From contig CM049309.1 in NCBI GenBank assembly GCA_026874595.1, forward strand, positions 67,438,926-67,502,925: 64,000 bases of DNA. Reading direction: 5' to 3'. Shown here in pieces: positions 13,128 to 25,043 of this stretch. The translations under genes were made by a program, and so were the position numbers. Under the pieces are notes generated by a model, which saw nothing but the letters and a program-made list of their open reading frames with translations, ran no database searches and had not been told where the DNA came from. Source of the stretch: Sipunculus nudus (taxonomy: Eukaryota > Annelida > Sipuncula > Golfingiida > Sipunculidae). Each line of letters opens with the position of its first letter. The stretch's first letter is position 1.

Positions 13128-13700
13128 ATGTACAGTAGATCATCGCTATTACGGACAGTGAGTAACAGGATCCTGGTTTTGTTTGTAATAGATTGGTGTC
13201 CATATAAGAGAGAAAATGCTGATCACCAAGGCCGCATGCTTCTCATGGGATTGTATTAAGTATTCTCATAGTAGAGATGTTCTTATAATGGAGGGCTGTT
13301 GGTATTTAAGAGAAAAATAACTAAACTCCATGACTGCTTCTCACAGGACCACCTAAGTGTTCATAGTAGAGAGGTTCCTGTAACAGAAAGCTGCAAATTT
13401 TAGAAAATCTTCAAAGTTTGCATCTCACAGAACTACCATAAATTTTCATAATAGAGAGGTTCCTGTAATGGAGAGCTGTCCATATTAAAGAAAAAATACT
13501 GAACTCCATGTCTGCTTCTTACTGTACTGCCTTAAATGTTGTATTATAGATAGGTTCCTGTAAAAGAGTGCTGTCCATAATAGAGAGAAAATACTGAACT
13601 CAAAGTCTGCCTCTCACAAGACTGCCTTAAATGTTCATAGTAGAGAATTTTCTGTGATGGAGAAAATAAATACTGATCTCCAAATCTGTAATATATAGCT
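13128..13700. repeat. Tandem repeat, ~95-bp units
   Basis: Five to six diverged units, each with TCTCACAGGAC, AAATGTTCATAGTAGAGA, GGTTCCTGTAA, GAGAGCTGTCCATA and AAATACTGAACTCCA. The first unit starts TACAGTAGATCATCGCTATT, resembling the CAGTGGAACC MITE ends, so this may be an expanded MITE core. Confidence 0.7.
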
Positions 13701-14216
13701 CTCCACAAGAAGTTTACTTCTACTTCATACCAGGTAATCTATGTGGCTTCTACTTCTATGACCTACACTTACATGTGTATTATGTATTTGCCTGATAACA
13801 GCTAATGTTTGTTTGTATTAAAATAAATGTTCTTGGTTGACACTGCTGGTTTGTTTGCTGCTGAAATGCATTAGCACTTAAATAATTAACATTTCAGGGT
13901 TCATTAAGACACCTGCTCACATGCATTATTTGATTATCATTGTGCAGTATTTTAGCACCATCCTAACAACATCTCCCTAAGCCAAGGCAAAGCAAATATG
14001 TGTTTTACAAAAAACCTTACAAAAAGTTAATTCTCTTTGTGATGAGATTGAATGCATTTTTAGTTCAGTTTACCTCAATCTGTATTGGTCACTAGGTTTT
14101 GATTATTTGTTAGTCTCTCAGGCAAACATTTTGCTTTGGCTGCAAAATTGGAGGGTCTTTGCTTTGTACTCAGTCAGAGCAAACTGTACATTTCTGTGTA
14201 TATTCTTATAATCCAA
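13701..14216. other. No feature recognised
   Basis: AT-rich, non-coding in all frames. Confidence 0.4.
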
Positions 14217-15700
14217 TTTTTAGCTCAGCTGACTATAAGTCATCTGAGCTATAGTCATAGTCCCTTGTCCATCATCCATCTGGCCGTCCGTCTGGCCGTC
14301 CGTTAACAGGGCACATTTTGAAACCGTTGGACCTAAAAATCCCAAATTTTGCATACTGTTAGATGTCCCTAAAATCTCCTACCATACCGAAAATTGGGTC
14401 ACTAGAAATTTGTTCCTTTGAGATATATATAACATACCAAAATTAGGTCGGTATTGGGTATTGTTTTGAAGTTATGGGCCCAAATATAATGCAATTTAAA
14501 AAAAATCAAAAAAAAATTTTTCCACTTAACATGAGAATTGCTGAAGCTGGAGACTTTTTTTTAAGGAATATAACTTTATTTAATAAAGATTCAATTGTTT
14601 ATCCAAAATTAGATCTGAATTTTGCAAGTTTTTCATGTTATTAGCATAAATAAAAAATCAATCCCTAAATTTTGTCTAACTTTGGCAACAGCACATTTTT
14701 TCCCTGTAAGCACTGTTGATTTAATTTTCACAATACATATACATAAGGATTTAATCTTTCAAAATTTCAAAGGAATTGATTGAAAAGAGTAACTTTTATT
14801 CAAGTTTCCATACACCATGTCAAGTGTTGTTTACATCTAGTCCACCTAGTAGTCTTCACTTTAGTGTAACCTACCCCAGGCAGCTTGCCTTAATTGGCCC
14901 AGCTTGGCCGCTACTAGCAGGCTTCCCCTCTGTCCTGCACTCCCCCCTCCCCCAGATGGTGCATTAACTAGATGAATGTTATAATTTTTTTGTATTTTAT
15001 TCATTGTTATTCTTGGCTATGCTACATTTTAGATTTTGTATTGTTCCACCAGGGTTATAATGATTAAAGTGCACATTAAATTGTGTCCACAAAGTGGTGT
15101 ATTGCTATGAAAGTGTGGATATTCATCAGATAGGTAATTCCTTTCTTCAGAAGAATAAAAAGTTTACCAGGTGTGAAATTGACTATTAATTCCAGTAATA
15201 AATTATAGCTCAGATAGTAATTAGCACGATGATATTTTTTGTCCCTCATTCAACCAACAGTGTATATACTTTTTTGTGAAAAGATGATTTTATTTTATCA
15301 AATTTACTGAATCTTTTAATTTATTTCGGTGAATAAAAATTAAGCATGTACTGAAAACTTCAATGTGCAAAACTTTTCAATAGTGTTTCAAGGGATAATC
15401 TTGAAGATGCCATGTTGTGGCATTATTTTCTTTTAAATTCAGTTTAAACATTTATGATTTAAAAAAAATAAAATATGTGTATGCATAATATGACCCAATA
15501 TGAGCTAAACTCTGGATATATAATGATTGCAACTTAGAATTCTGATATATTTTCAGATTTTTTTTATTACAAATTTATCAAACTTGTAAATAAAAAAAAT
15601 TAATCAGATTAAAACTATTAATGGAAAAAATGGATATGCTAAAATTTTATTTATGCAGACCTAGAGAAGTATTACTTCTGTAAAAGTTAGTGAATAGTCT
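14217..15700 (+). mobile_element. R3 Helentron-like element, copy 1 (3'-truncated)
   Basis: 5' end TTTTTAGCTCAGCTGACTAT, then CATCTGAGCTATAG, repeated GGCCGTCCGTCT and TTTTGAAACCGTTGGACC. The body matches the copy at 22737 over more than 1.1 kb (CATACACCATGTCAAGTG, GATTAAAGTGCACATTAAAT, AAAGTGTGGATATTC). The terminal hairpin and CTTGTT end are absent; sequence changes before the R6 copy at 15750. Confidence 0.8.
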
Positions 15701-15749
15701 TTATTCATTTAATGAATGAGCATTTTCCATAATTTAAAAATTCTTTCCG

Positions 15750-15990
15750 GCATAGGGCCAAAAACCAGACCAATTTGAGCTTGTGTCCTGGTGTAATCAG
15801 ACCAACAAGAGTGGATGTTTGAAATTTGAGCACAATGCAATATTTTACACTTTCAGTGATCTGTTGAAAGGTCTGTGCACACCCTGGTGTTGCAGCCCAG
15901 AGAACCTTGCCATACATAGCAGCGGTTACACGAAAGGATGTCTGGGATGACTGCAGTGTGTAACCACTGGGTCAGGAGTATAATGTCCCA
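15750..15990 (+). repeat. R6 dispersed repeat, copy 2
   Basis: TGTAATCAGACCAACAAGAG, CAGCCCAGAGAACCTTGCCA, TCTGGGATGACTGCAG and GTGTGTAACC match the other two R6 copies in order. Confidence 0.65.
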
Positions 15991-16482
15991 TTGTGAAATT
16001 TTTGATTTGTTAAATATCACAGTGTAGATTTGCTGCTGTAGTGTAAAGAGAACTGAAGTACAAGTCGGGTAATGCATCACTTCTAGAATAAGCTACCTGT
16101 GTAAGCCCTCTTTCTCATGCATTTTAATTGATCATCAGGTAGAGGTGCCATCTACAGGGCCAGTCTGACACTATGACGGGATCTCGGGGAATCTTGCCCC
16201 CCTGGGTACAATCTGCAGGTGTTCTTAATCCAATTTTGGTGTGGAAACCATGGTGACCTGCAGATTCTAACAGCTCATTGGTTATAGTCATGCATTTAGT
16301 ATTCACACCATTACCTTGCTGGGTCAGTTCTTTCAAGTTTCCAAATGGGTGTTTTTGCTGAATTAAGACCAGACCTTTGACTGAATCTTTTGTACTACAC
16401 TATGCACTTAAACTGTCATTAATGAACATATATAAGATGTATCAATTGAGGTGTGTTACATCATTACATTTTGATCTGGACA

Positions 16483-16680
16483 GGGGCCTGGATAGTTGAG
16501 GGGTAAAACACAGGTGACCCAGGTTTGATCCTCTGCATGGCTAAAAGAGTGGCATGTGGTGGCCCGTCAAAGAATGATTTCTTTCTTCAGGTTTTCCAGT
16601 TTCCCCCACCTCTAGACACTACTGAAAACTACCACCTGAGCCATGTAAAGTGCTACAATTAGTTATAATAACTATTTGTT
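16483..16680 (+). mobile_element. tRNA-derived SINE, second type
   Basis: A-box-like TGGATAGTTGAGG near 16489 and B-box-like GGTTTGATCCT at 16522-16532 lie at pol III promoter spacing, followed by a non-tRNA body with CAGGTTTTCCAGTTTCCCCC. It is not related to the SINE at 10026. Confidence 0.65.
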
Positions 16681-17543
16681 TAATTCATGTAAAATAATTA
16701 AGTTCGAAGGGATAAACAGGTTTTCACATGCTGAGGCTGAAACCTAAAAATTATTAGTACCACAGAATTGCCACTCCTTTTAATTATAGATGAATTTTTT
16801 TTACAGGGGATATCAGCACAGTATCCTTGGTAATAATGTTGCTCAGTCTTGTCTCTTGCCTCCATCCTTATAGAAAAATTTATCATTATGTGTGTTAAAA
16901 AAGCAAACATTTTATTTACAAAAGTGTCATATTTAGAGTGGATTAAACTTTGTACGTTCCTCTGCACCATTTCTAGAACTGACAAACATATTTGTTTCCT
17001 CAATACCAGTTGAAATATTTTACATATTTTGTCTCACCTGGTAAATTTGGCATCAATTTTTGCAGTATAGAACAATTTATTTTAGTGTAACCTAATATAA
17101 TGCTTTTATATTGAATGCATAACAGCTAAAGTGTCCTCCAATTCACAGATTAGCCACTTAGACCCAAATAAACTTAGCAGACTTTTGTATCTTAATAAAC
17201 TTATAAAAAATATTTAAAATGTAATACTGAGCTCCAGTCATCAGTTGTAGAAAGAATTCTCTTATCATTACACTGAGAACTCTTCAAAAATGTGTGTATT
17301 AGTTAATGTACATGTAAGACAGTAGTAGGTCAAGAACAGGTAAATCAGTTACAGAAACTCATAATAAGTGTGTCAATGGTCATAGTTAAATGCATTCATG
17401 TACCTGAATGCCTGAAGTTCAGCAGAACAGACCTAGGTGGCACTGTATGTTCCTCCCTGCCCGGTATAATCAGGCAGTGATTCAAACCACAGTTAGCTTT
17501 ATTACCATGTCAGTTTATAGAGAATGCAGAATATCATATCTAC
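16681..17543. other. No feature recognised
   Basis: No coding or repeat structure I can support. Confidence 0.4.
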
Positions 17544-18697
17544 AACTAGAATACTGGTTGTCGACAAGCGACTACGTGTATCCGCCAAAATAAGAGTGGA
17601 TCGGGTGAAGTGAGGCATGGATTGAGTGGCAAGAGGAAATAGAGTGAGGTGTGTTGCATATTAGCATGGATGTCTGCAACCAAAATGTTTATGTAGGTTG
17701 CGCCACCTACCACAAAATCCAGAAAGCTGTCCAAGTTGTATACATATGCAAAATTTAAGGAAGATAAGTCAAAACCACTACAGGTATATGAGTGATTTTA
17801 TCCCACAGCAGACAAACAGAAGGACTTGTGCAAAAATGGTTGTAGGTTGCGCCACCAGTTTTGCGTATGATAAAGAGCTATGTGAGATCTATACACATGC
17901 AAAATTTTGTCCCAATCAGTCAAACAGTTCCTGAGATATGAGCTTGGATGTCTGCAGCATAAACTAGCATGTAGGTGGCGCCACCTGTCACAAAATCAAG
18001 AAAGCTGTCCAGGTAGTGTAAACCTGTAAAATTTTAGGCAGATATGTCAAACCACTGCTGAGATATGAGTGATTTTATCCCACAGCAGACAAACAGACAT
18101 TCACTTTGCAAAAATGGTTGCAGGTGGCGCCACAAGTTTTGCGTAAGATAAAGAGCTCTGTGAGGTCTATATACATGCAAATTTTCGGGAAGATACGTCA
18201 AACCAGTCCAGAGATATAAGCATGGATGTCTGCAGCATGAACATGAATGTAGGTGGCGCAACCTGTCATAAAATCCAGAAAACTATCCAGGATGTATACG
18301 CATGCAGAATTTCAGGGGAATTAGTCAAACCACTGCAGATCTAGATATGATTGATTTTAACCCAAGGCAGACGAACAGATCGACACTGCAAACATGGTTG
18401 CAGGTGGCGCCACTATTTTTTTGTATGTTATAAAGCTATCCAAGGGCTACATTTGTTCAAAATTTTTTTCCTGATCGGTCAAACGGTTCCCGAGATATGT
18501 GGGTTTATGTGTCGAAACAGACACAAATGGATGCTTGGCAGAGAGGAAAGGTCAGAGGTCACATGTGACCCGATATTTGGTGTAAGTTTCTGAAAAAAAT
18601 CCGTCCTGTAGTCTCAGAGGAATTTTCCGGAAACGAATGCGGCGGCAGAACCCAGTCAAAAACATAGTATCTGCAAAACTTTGTTTTGGCGGATACA
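17544..18697 (-). mobile_element. R1 Helentron-like element, copy c (complete, minus strand)
   Basis: On the minus strand it starts with ATCCGCCAAAACAAAGTTTT (window 18670-18695) and the GCGGCGG-rich leader. It runs through alternating core modules with GGTGGCGCCACC-type palindromes, and ends with GGCGGATACACGTAGTCG, the hairpin GTAGTCG-CTTGT-CGACAAC and TATTCTAGTT at 17544. Both ends are present, so this copy defines the element length of about 1.15 kb. Confidence 0.85.
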
Positions 18698-19914
18698 TTT
18701 CGTTTAAAATTATCACTTAATATAGCACACATTTATACTCAATAGCTGAATATGCTTAACTATTATAACAGAGTTAAATAGAGGAGTCTTAACTCTATAG
18801 TGCTGACTTAAACTGGCCAAAATCGGATTGGATGCAAATGAACATGTAAAGTAAACATGCGTTTTCAACTGGGCCAGACCAGTAAATAATAATAAGTAGA
18901 GCAGATTGATCATTAAAAAATGACAGGTTCCTAGAATGCTGAATAATCAGGTAGGTCGTTGTGCATTTTTCTGCTGAATTTCATTTGATTTATACTTTCT
19001 TTTTTAATATGACCAAGAGAACATAGCAGGGAATATGATGTATTATGAATAAATATAATTTCACAGGTGATAAGAAACATACAGAGCAATTAGGAACACA
19101 TGGTAGGTCATTAACACAGCAAAGCCACACATTTTTGTGTATAATAACGACCATATGTTTAGGAAATGATTAAGGTGAGTCATACAAGGCCTTGTATTCA
19201 GGACATGGAAAGTCATTAAGAAATGCAGACTGAGGGAAAATCTGATAAAAAGGTGAAAGGAGTGAAAGTGAAAGTAGTTTCAGGTGAGGGGTGTTTATCA
19301 AACATTCTAATGGTATTGCCCTGGAACTAAGGTGTGGGGTGTGGGGGCATGACCTCTGCATGAAGGGTTCATATACCACTGCTCCTTCCTTCCTTTCATG
19401 AGCTAGGTAGGTGGGAGGCTGTTTTGGGCCCTGATAGCATATTGCGCAGTTATTGATTTCAATCCTCAGACAAAGCATAGTGGGCCAGCTGACCCAAAGA
19501 CTGCAGCCAGCATTCACTACAGGGGAATAAGCAGCAGTAGAGCTGGTTCATTCTGCTTTGGTTGCTCAAGGCTGATCCTATAGCCCTAATGTAGCAGCAG
19601 CAACAGCCAGCCTGGACTGATATTGCTGTGGCTTCTATTTGGGATTTAGCCTGGCCCACACTGATGAATTGTGGAATTGATGCTGGATTTACACACAATG
19701 GAGAATTTAGATAAATCAGTCAGCCCTGTAAGGTCACTGTCAACTTAACCGGTGTATTTCTAGCCAGCTGGGAGGAAACTAGGTTGAGTTATTGGACTGA
19801 TTATTATCCTGGAACCTGTTTGTAAAAAAACCAAGTGATTATGCATGAATGTAAATTTTGCTTCCGGTTTTGTTATTGAGTGTCTTGTTTTCAAAGCACT
19901 TGAGTCTCTCTCGA
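18698..19914. other. No gene recognised; somewhat GC-richer DNA at 19170-19700
   Basis: Overlapping minus-strand open frames of 115 and 79 codons lie at 19170-19698 but show no known motif and overlap each other in different frames. It could hold an unplaced upstream exon of the arrestin gene; nothing in the sequence proves this. Confidence 0.35.
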
Positions 19915-20110
19915 GGGAAGCAGGTATTCATTAATGATCTCAGCGGTTGGCCGTGCTCGCCAATAGATGCTGAGATTTGCATGGCATGAATTCCCCTTTG
20001 TAACCTTTACTTTTTATGCATTTATAAGACAAATGCAAGAATCATCGCTGCATCATTATTTATGCATGGGCTACATTGCATGCCAGCGGGCGGAACATCC
20101 AAGTTTGGTA
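19915..20110. promoter_or_regulatory. Possible regulatory cluster of homeodomain/POU-type motifs
   Basis: Within 190 bp: palindromic TCATTAATGA (19928-19937), a perfect octamer ATTTGCAT (19975-19982), TTTTTATGCATTTATAAG (20011-20028), AAATGCAAG (20031-20039) and TTATTTATGCAT (20056-20067). The stretch is not part of any repeat family here. It lies 4.8 kb upstream of coding exon 1, so an enhancer or promoter role is plausible but inferred. Confidence 0.3.
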
Positions 20111-22736
20111 GGAGTTCAACTGTTTTTTAGAAGACACTTTTAAAATTTGATTTGTATAAATATTTAAGTAGGTTAAACAAATATTGCACATGTCAGATGG
20201 AGAATAGCCAATATTCCCTTTAACTTTAGTTTAAGAAAGTCCTTATTTGTTATCAAAATAGTTTGGAGTGCAGAAAGAGCTCTTATTTCCAAAATATTTG
20301 TCAGGCTGATAGAATACTATGAAGTAGAATCTAAATATTTACATCTGCATGTTGCAGTTTGAAACTTGTATAGAAATGTTTATCTTTTCATGATAGTTCG
20401 TCTGTTGGTAGGATGTACTGTCTATTGGATAAAGATGAATACTTGATAAGAATTATTTGTTATTATATAATAACATATTTTTCTTATGGATTGCAATAGG
20501 ATTAATCTCTTGGTCATAATACAGTGGTTAGCTTCAAATTTGTGATGGTTCCATTTACACAATCTTTACAGATCAAGTATATTGATGATTGGTCCCTACT
20601 TTCAAAATCAATTCAACTGATTGCACTTTAAAAAAATCGATTGTAAAGGATTGTGTATGCACATGCACAATAATTATATTATTCAGGAAAAAATTATACT
20701 AATCCTGTCAGACATATAAAAGACTGAACAAAAAGTAACGGGCAGTATTCAAGCTGAACTTTTACCAGCAAAGAAGACATGTCCACAACCCAGCCGTTAC
20801 CTTGAACATTCAGCATGATGTAAAAGTCAGACTGAATTTAATTGGTCAATATATTTGGTATAATTCTATAAAGCAAATTTCACAGTAATATAGAAGGTAT
20901 ATAAACTTATTATTTTAGTAATTTTATTAACCTTACTTGCTCACAATATAAATGTTATTTACTTTATGGCCTGGTTGACATGTCACATATATATCCATGG
21001 TTCATGGCATCCCTAAGTGGCCATTAATTGTTATCCTCCTTGGATATGGATATAAAGTAACATGTAACGCAAAAGTAAAGCGCATGAATGTGGAGAATAC
21101 AAAGGTCAGCAGTTCTTCATCATTGGTCCCATGAATGTTCAGTGTGCCTCTTTATAATGACATCATCACTATTCCCTGATATGCCCATTTCACAACTTAG
21201 TGGCAAGATATCACTACAGAACAGACTTTATTTACTCATTAAAATGGTTTTAAATTGTTAACAGGAAAATGACATAAGATAAGCTATTATTTCCATAATT
21301 GATAATTACGCATTTTCCTCTTTCTGCCCTAAGGACAAAAAGTTTTGGTGTTCTTTGACTCGCAAAAAAATAATCGCGAAAAAAAACAGGTGGACGGGGG
21401 TGCTGGAACAGACTATAAGTATTGATTATGCATCAATCTTTCAATCCTCAGACATGATTCTACAACCAATTCTTACCATTAATATCTATTATATGAATCA
21501 TACACAAATTGCCAGATTGGTGAGGATCCAAGGTGTAACATTGAATGGAAATTCTTAGTCTTCATAAACTGATAATTTGAAAAATAGGATTTATTTAGAA
21601 TTTTTAAACTTTGATGCACAGATGTCATAAAGGGATCTGTTATTATATAAAATATCAATATTTAGTATTATGACCTTTGACACTGCATGCAATGACATTG
21701 TACATGGAATACTAAAGTGGTTTTAGTATAAATTACTCTTTCATATGTCTATATTAGGGTTCTTGTTCACAAAGGTTTCATATTCACAATAATATCCCTT
21801 TTGCCAATGTTGCAAATTTGAAATCCTTATTTATGAAAAGCAGCCCACACTGTGAGCCCCACAGTATGTAGTTAAGACATCTTAGAGTGAATGACTGAGG
21901 TTCAGTTGTGCTTCCCCACTATGCCTTGGTGCTTCTGATTCGACTCTTAAGGGACTTCCAGTCAACACCTTGTCTACCCATTAGAGTATATGGTGTAGTG
22001 ATGTATCATGTCAGAGTGTAACTGTTAATTGAAAAACAGTTATCATTCAGAGGTTTTGATTCTTTAAAATCCATTCAACACAAAGAATTGAACATAAGTC
22101 CAGAAGTGCTACGTGCATGCATATCTTGTTTATGTCCATTTGAAATTAGCTTTTTATAATATACTGACTTTTTCATTTATTTTTTAAAGAAAATTATCAC
22201 AAAGTCTTGCTGGTATTTTACTTCTTTAGTCAGTAATATTTTACATGTGATGATTGTGTTACTTTAATTATGAGAATTTTAAAGAGAACACAAGTTTAAA
22301 GAGAATAAAATCTTATTTCCTCAGTTCTACAGACTCATACATAGATTGAGTGGAATAATGAAATCTGGTGTTTGGATTACACTTGACTGAATGTATGGCC
22401 ATCCAGAGGTCTTCATAATAATACATCAGTAACTATTGTCATTATCTTGACAATAAAATTCTGCATTACTGTGAACAGACTGGTACAATGCTGGCACATG
22501 GTACTTCTGATAGCAATAAGTCACAGAAGTCTAAGAATTCAACAAGGCTCTTCAAAGCCTGTATTCCTGACATACCCTGGCATCACACTATCTTGATAGG
22601 AGAGATAATTGTCTGGCTAGCAGTTCCTGTTTTCATGTGAAACCATACTGGCTGCATTCATGAGCAGACTTCAAACTATGATTATCCATTGCACTATTTT
22701 TCATTTTTTTTCTTCAACTTAAATCTTAAGTATTCA
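20111..22736. other. No gene recognised
   Basis: Long AT-rich stretch without repeats of the families described here and without coding signals. Confidence 0.4.
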
Positions 22737-24050
22737 TTTTTAATTCAGCTGACTGTAAGTCATCTGAGCTATAGTCATGGTCCTTTGTCTGTCGTCCTTC
22801 TGTCCAGCTGGACGTCAGTTAACAGGGCATGTTTTGTAACAGTTAGACCTACAAATACAAAATTTGACAAAGTTAGATGTCCATAATTTCTTCTACCAAA
22901 CCTGAAACTTGGTAGCTGTGACTTTGTTCCTTTGATGAATTAAGGAAAAACCTGTGTTTTCCAGTAAAAACCTATTGTTACACATCAAAACTGCTTATCA
23001 TGAAAACCACTGTTGTTAATCTATTCATAATTGTTTTAACCATTCCTGCATATATTTCTTATGTACATGCCAGAAATTAGGTAAATATTGCACAAATCTT
23101 TGAAGTTATCTGCCATTACATAACGTGCTTTGTAAAAAAATCAGGAAATACATTTACTCACCTAATGTGATTATTTGTTTAGCTAGAGAGCTTATTTCAA
23201 GCAAATATCTATATTTGACTAAATATTAATTTTTTACAAGAAATATATTAGATAAAAAAAATTGTAAATTTTTAAGTTATTAGCACAAATGTAAAATTGT
23301 TACCTTAAATTTTGCATAAATTTGATTGTTGCACATTTTTTCCTGATCTACGTTTGCTTTTATTTTTACATGATGGACAGATAAGGTTTTAAGTTAATAA
23401 ACTCTGAAATTTGAAAGGAATCTGTGAAAAAGGGTAGCTTTTATTTCAGTTTTCATACACCATGTCCAGTGTTGTTTACCTCAAGCCAAATCAGTCCAGT
23501 GGTCTGCAGTGATAGGTGCAGCCCTCACCTTTGTCATGTAACTCCATGGCTTGGCAACCTCCTTGACTCATTTTAGCTAGGCTTCCCCTTGCCCTTCTGC
23601 CCCCATACAGGATGCATAAACTAAATGAATTTTATAATGTTCTGTATTTTAATACATTCTTATGCAAGACTTTTGCTACAGTTTGGATTTAGTGTTGTAT
23701 CACAAGGGTTGTATTACAATGATTAAAGTGCACATTTAATTGTGTCTGTTAAGTGATGTTTTGCTATAAAAGTGTGGATATTCTTAATATGTGGAATTCC
23801 TTACATCAGGAGAGTAAAAACTTTAGGTTCTTTCTTAACATGTGTGAAATTGAATATTAATTTCAGTATTAAATTATAGTTGAGATAGTAATTATTATAA
23901 TGATATTTTTTCCTCCCTTATCTAATCAACAGTGTGTATACCTGATTTGAAAAGGGAATTTTTTATCCAATTTACTGAACCTTTATTTAGTAAATAAAAT
24001 TAAGCTTGTACTGAAAACTCCAATGAACAAATATATGTACATATGTTGAG
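22737..24050 (+). mobile_element. R3 Helentron-like element, copy 2 (3'-truncated)
   Basis: Degraded 5' end TTTTTAATTCAGCTGACTGT, then CATCTGAGCTATAG. Collinear with copy 1 (14217-15700) through TTAAGC-x-TGTACTGAAAACT near 24000; homology is lost by about 24050, so the 3' hairpin end is missing. Confidence 0.75.
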
Positions 24051-24848
24051 ATTTTCTAACCCCTCCTTTTTCAGTGTAGTACTCAATAATGGGAGGTGTG
24101 AAGTGACAGGCGAAAAATTAGTTCATATTAAATATTTTTATATGCTTAAACAGAAATCACAGACATACATTGAGCATGTGCATCTACAAATTCTACAATG
24201 GCAGACAAAAGTACCTCTTATAGTTTAGTACTTAGCTGGAGGAGCAGGGGGTTAGAATTATTTCTCTGATATATGCAAGTCCCAAAAAATGTATTTTTGC
24301 AGTGTACCTCAAGGTAGTCCATGTGAGATCGAAATAGTTTTGCATACAGTGGATGAACACTTTCCAAATGTGTATGTGAACATTAACACTTATGCCATGT
24401 AACATTGCACTTAAAGTCTATATAGATATAAAAAAAAAACCAAGAAATCACATTTTAGTGATGCATGAATGTATGCCGTTATTTCCCTCCCTGATAATAA
24501 CAATTAATAATAAAAGTAACCCACATCAGGTAGTTCATTTCATTATTTTTTGGTACTCAGTAACAAGCATACGTTGGAAAATGACAAGTAAATCTGTGAG
24601 TGTATGTGTGTCCTTATCCATGTTTGCTTTAATCTCTACATTTGTTTCTGATCCTCATGACCAGCTCACTTGATAAAAATTCAGTGATACATTAGGAATG
24701 TCCCAGATAATTAAATAGTTTTGTACTGAAAGTTTGATGTTATAGACAATGAAAGCTAAAATTTTTCACACATTTATATTTTATTTGTCATGAAAAAATG
24801 CAGAAACATAACCTAAAATAAAATATCTAAACATTTTGCATTTTGTAG

Positions 24849-24931
24849 GATCCTGAAAAATCTCTGACGGGATGTAATGCCAGGAGTGACCCCCAGGTGG
24901 AAGTGAATGAACAATTGCAGGAGAGGACAAA
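24849..24931 (+). other. 5' leader (5'UTR part of coding exon 1)
   Basis: The sequence TTTTGCATTTTGTAG ends at 24848 and looks like a splice acceptor, so an upstream non-coding exon is implied. The 83-nt leader holds three upstream ATGs: a minimal start-stop (ATG followed directly by TAA) at 24872-24877, a 10-codon uORF at 24877-24906, and a uORF at 24907-24954 that overlaps the main start out of frame. An alternative acceptor ending at 24920 (TTGCAG) would remove all three. Which acceptor is used cannot be decided from sequence alone. Confidence 0.6.
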
Positions 24932-25043
24932 ATGGATTACATCAAAAGTTTTGATATTGAGTTGGAAAAGGAATGTTATTATGCAGGAGAAAAACTTAGA
25001 GGAAATATTGTAGTCGAGAACACTGAGAATATTAAAGTACGAG
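24932..25043 (+). CDS. Arrestin gene coding exon 1 (residues 1-37)
   Basis: Encodes MDYIKSFDIELEKECYYAGE and onward to KVR, the first strands of the arrestin N domain. Ends at GAG|GTGAGT, a strong donor, in phase 1; the split Gly codon is completed by the exon at 46391. An in-frame TGA at 24908 supports ATG 24932 as the start. Confidence 0.93.

Noticed and set aside
13128-13700. CRISPR-like array of spaced repeats
   Set aside because: Units are ~95 bp and diverge along their whole length without conserved direct repeats and unique spacers; the context is eukaryotic.
19170-19698. Overlapping minus-strand open frames of 115 and 79 codons
   Set aside because: They overlap in different frames and show no family similarity that I recognise.
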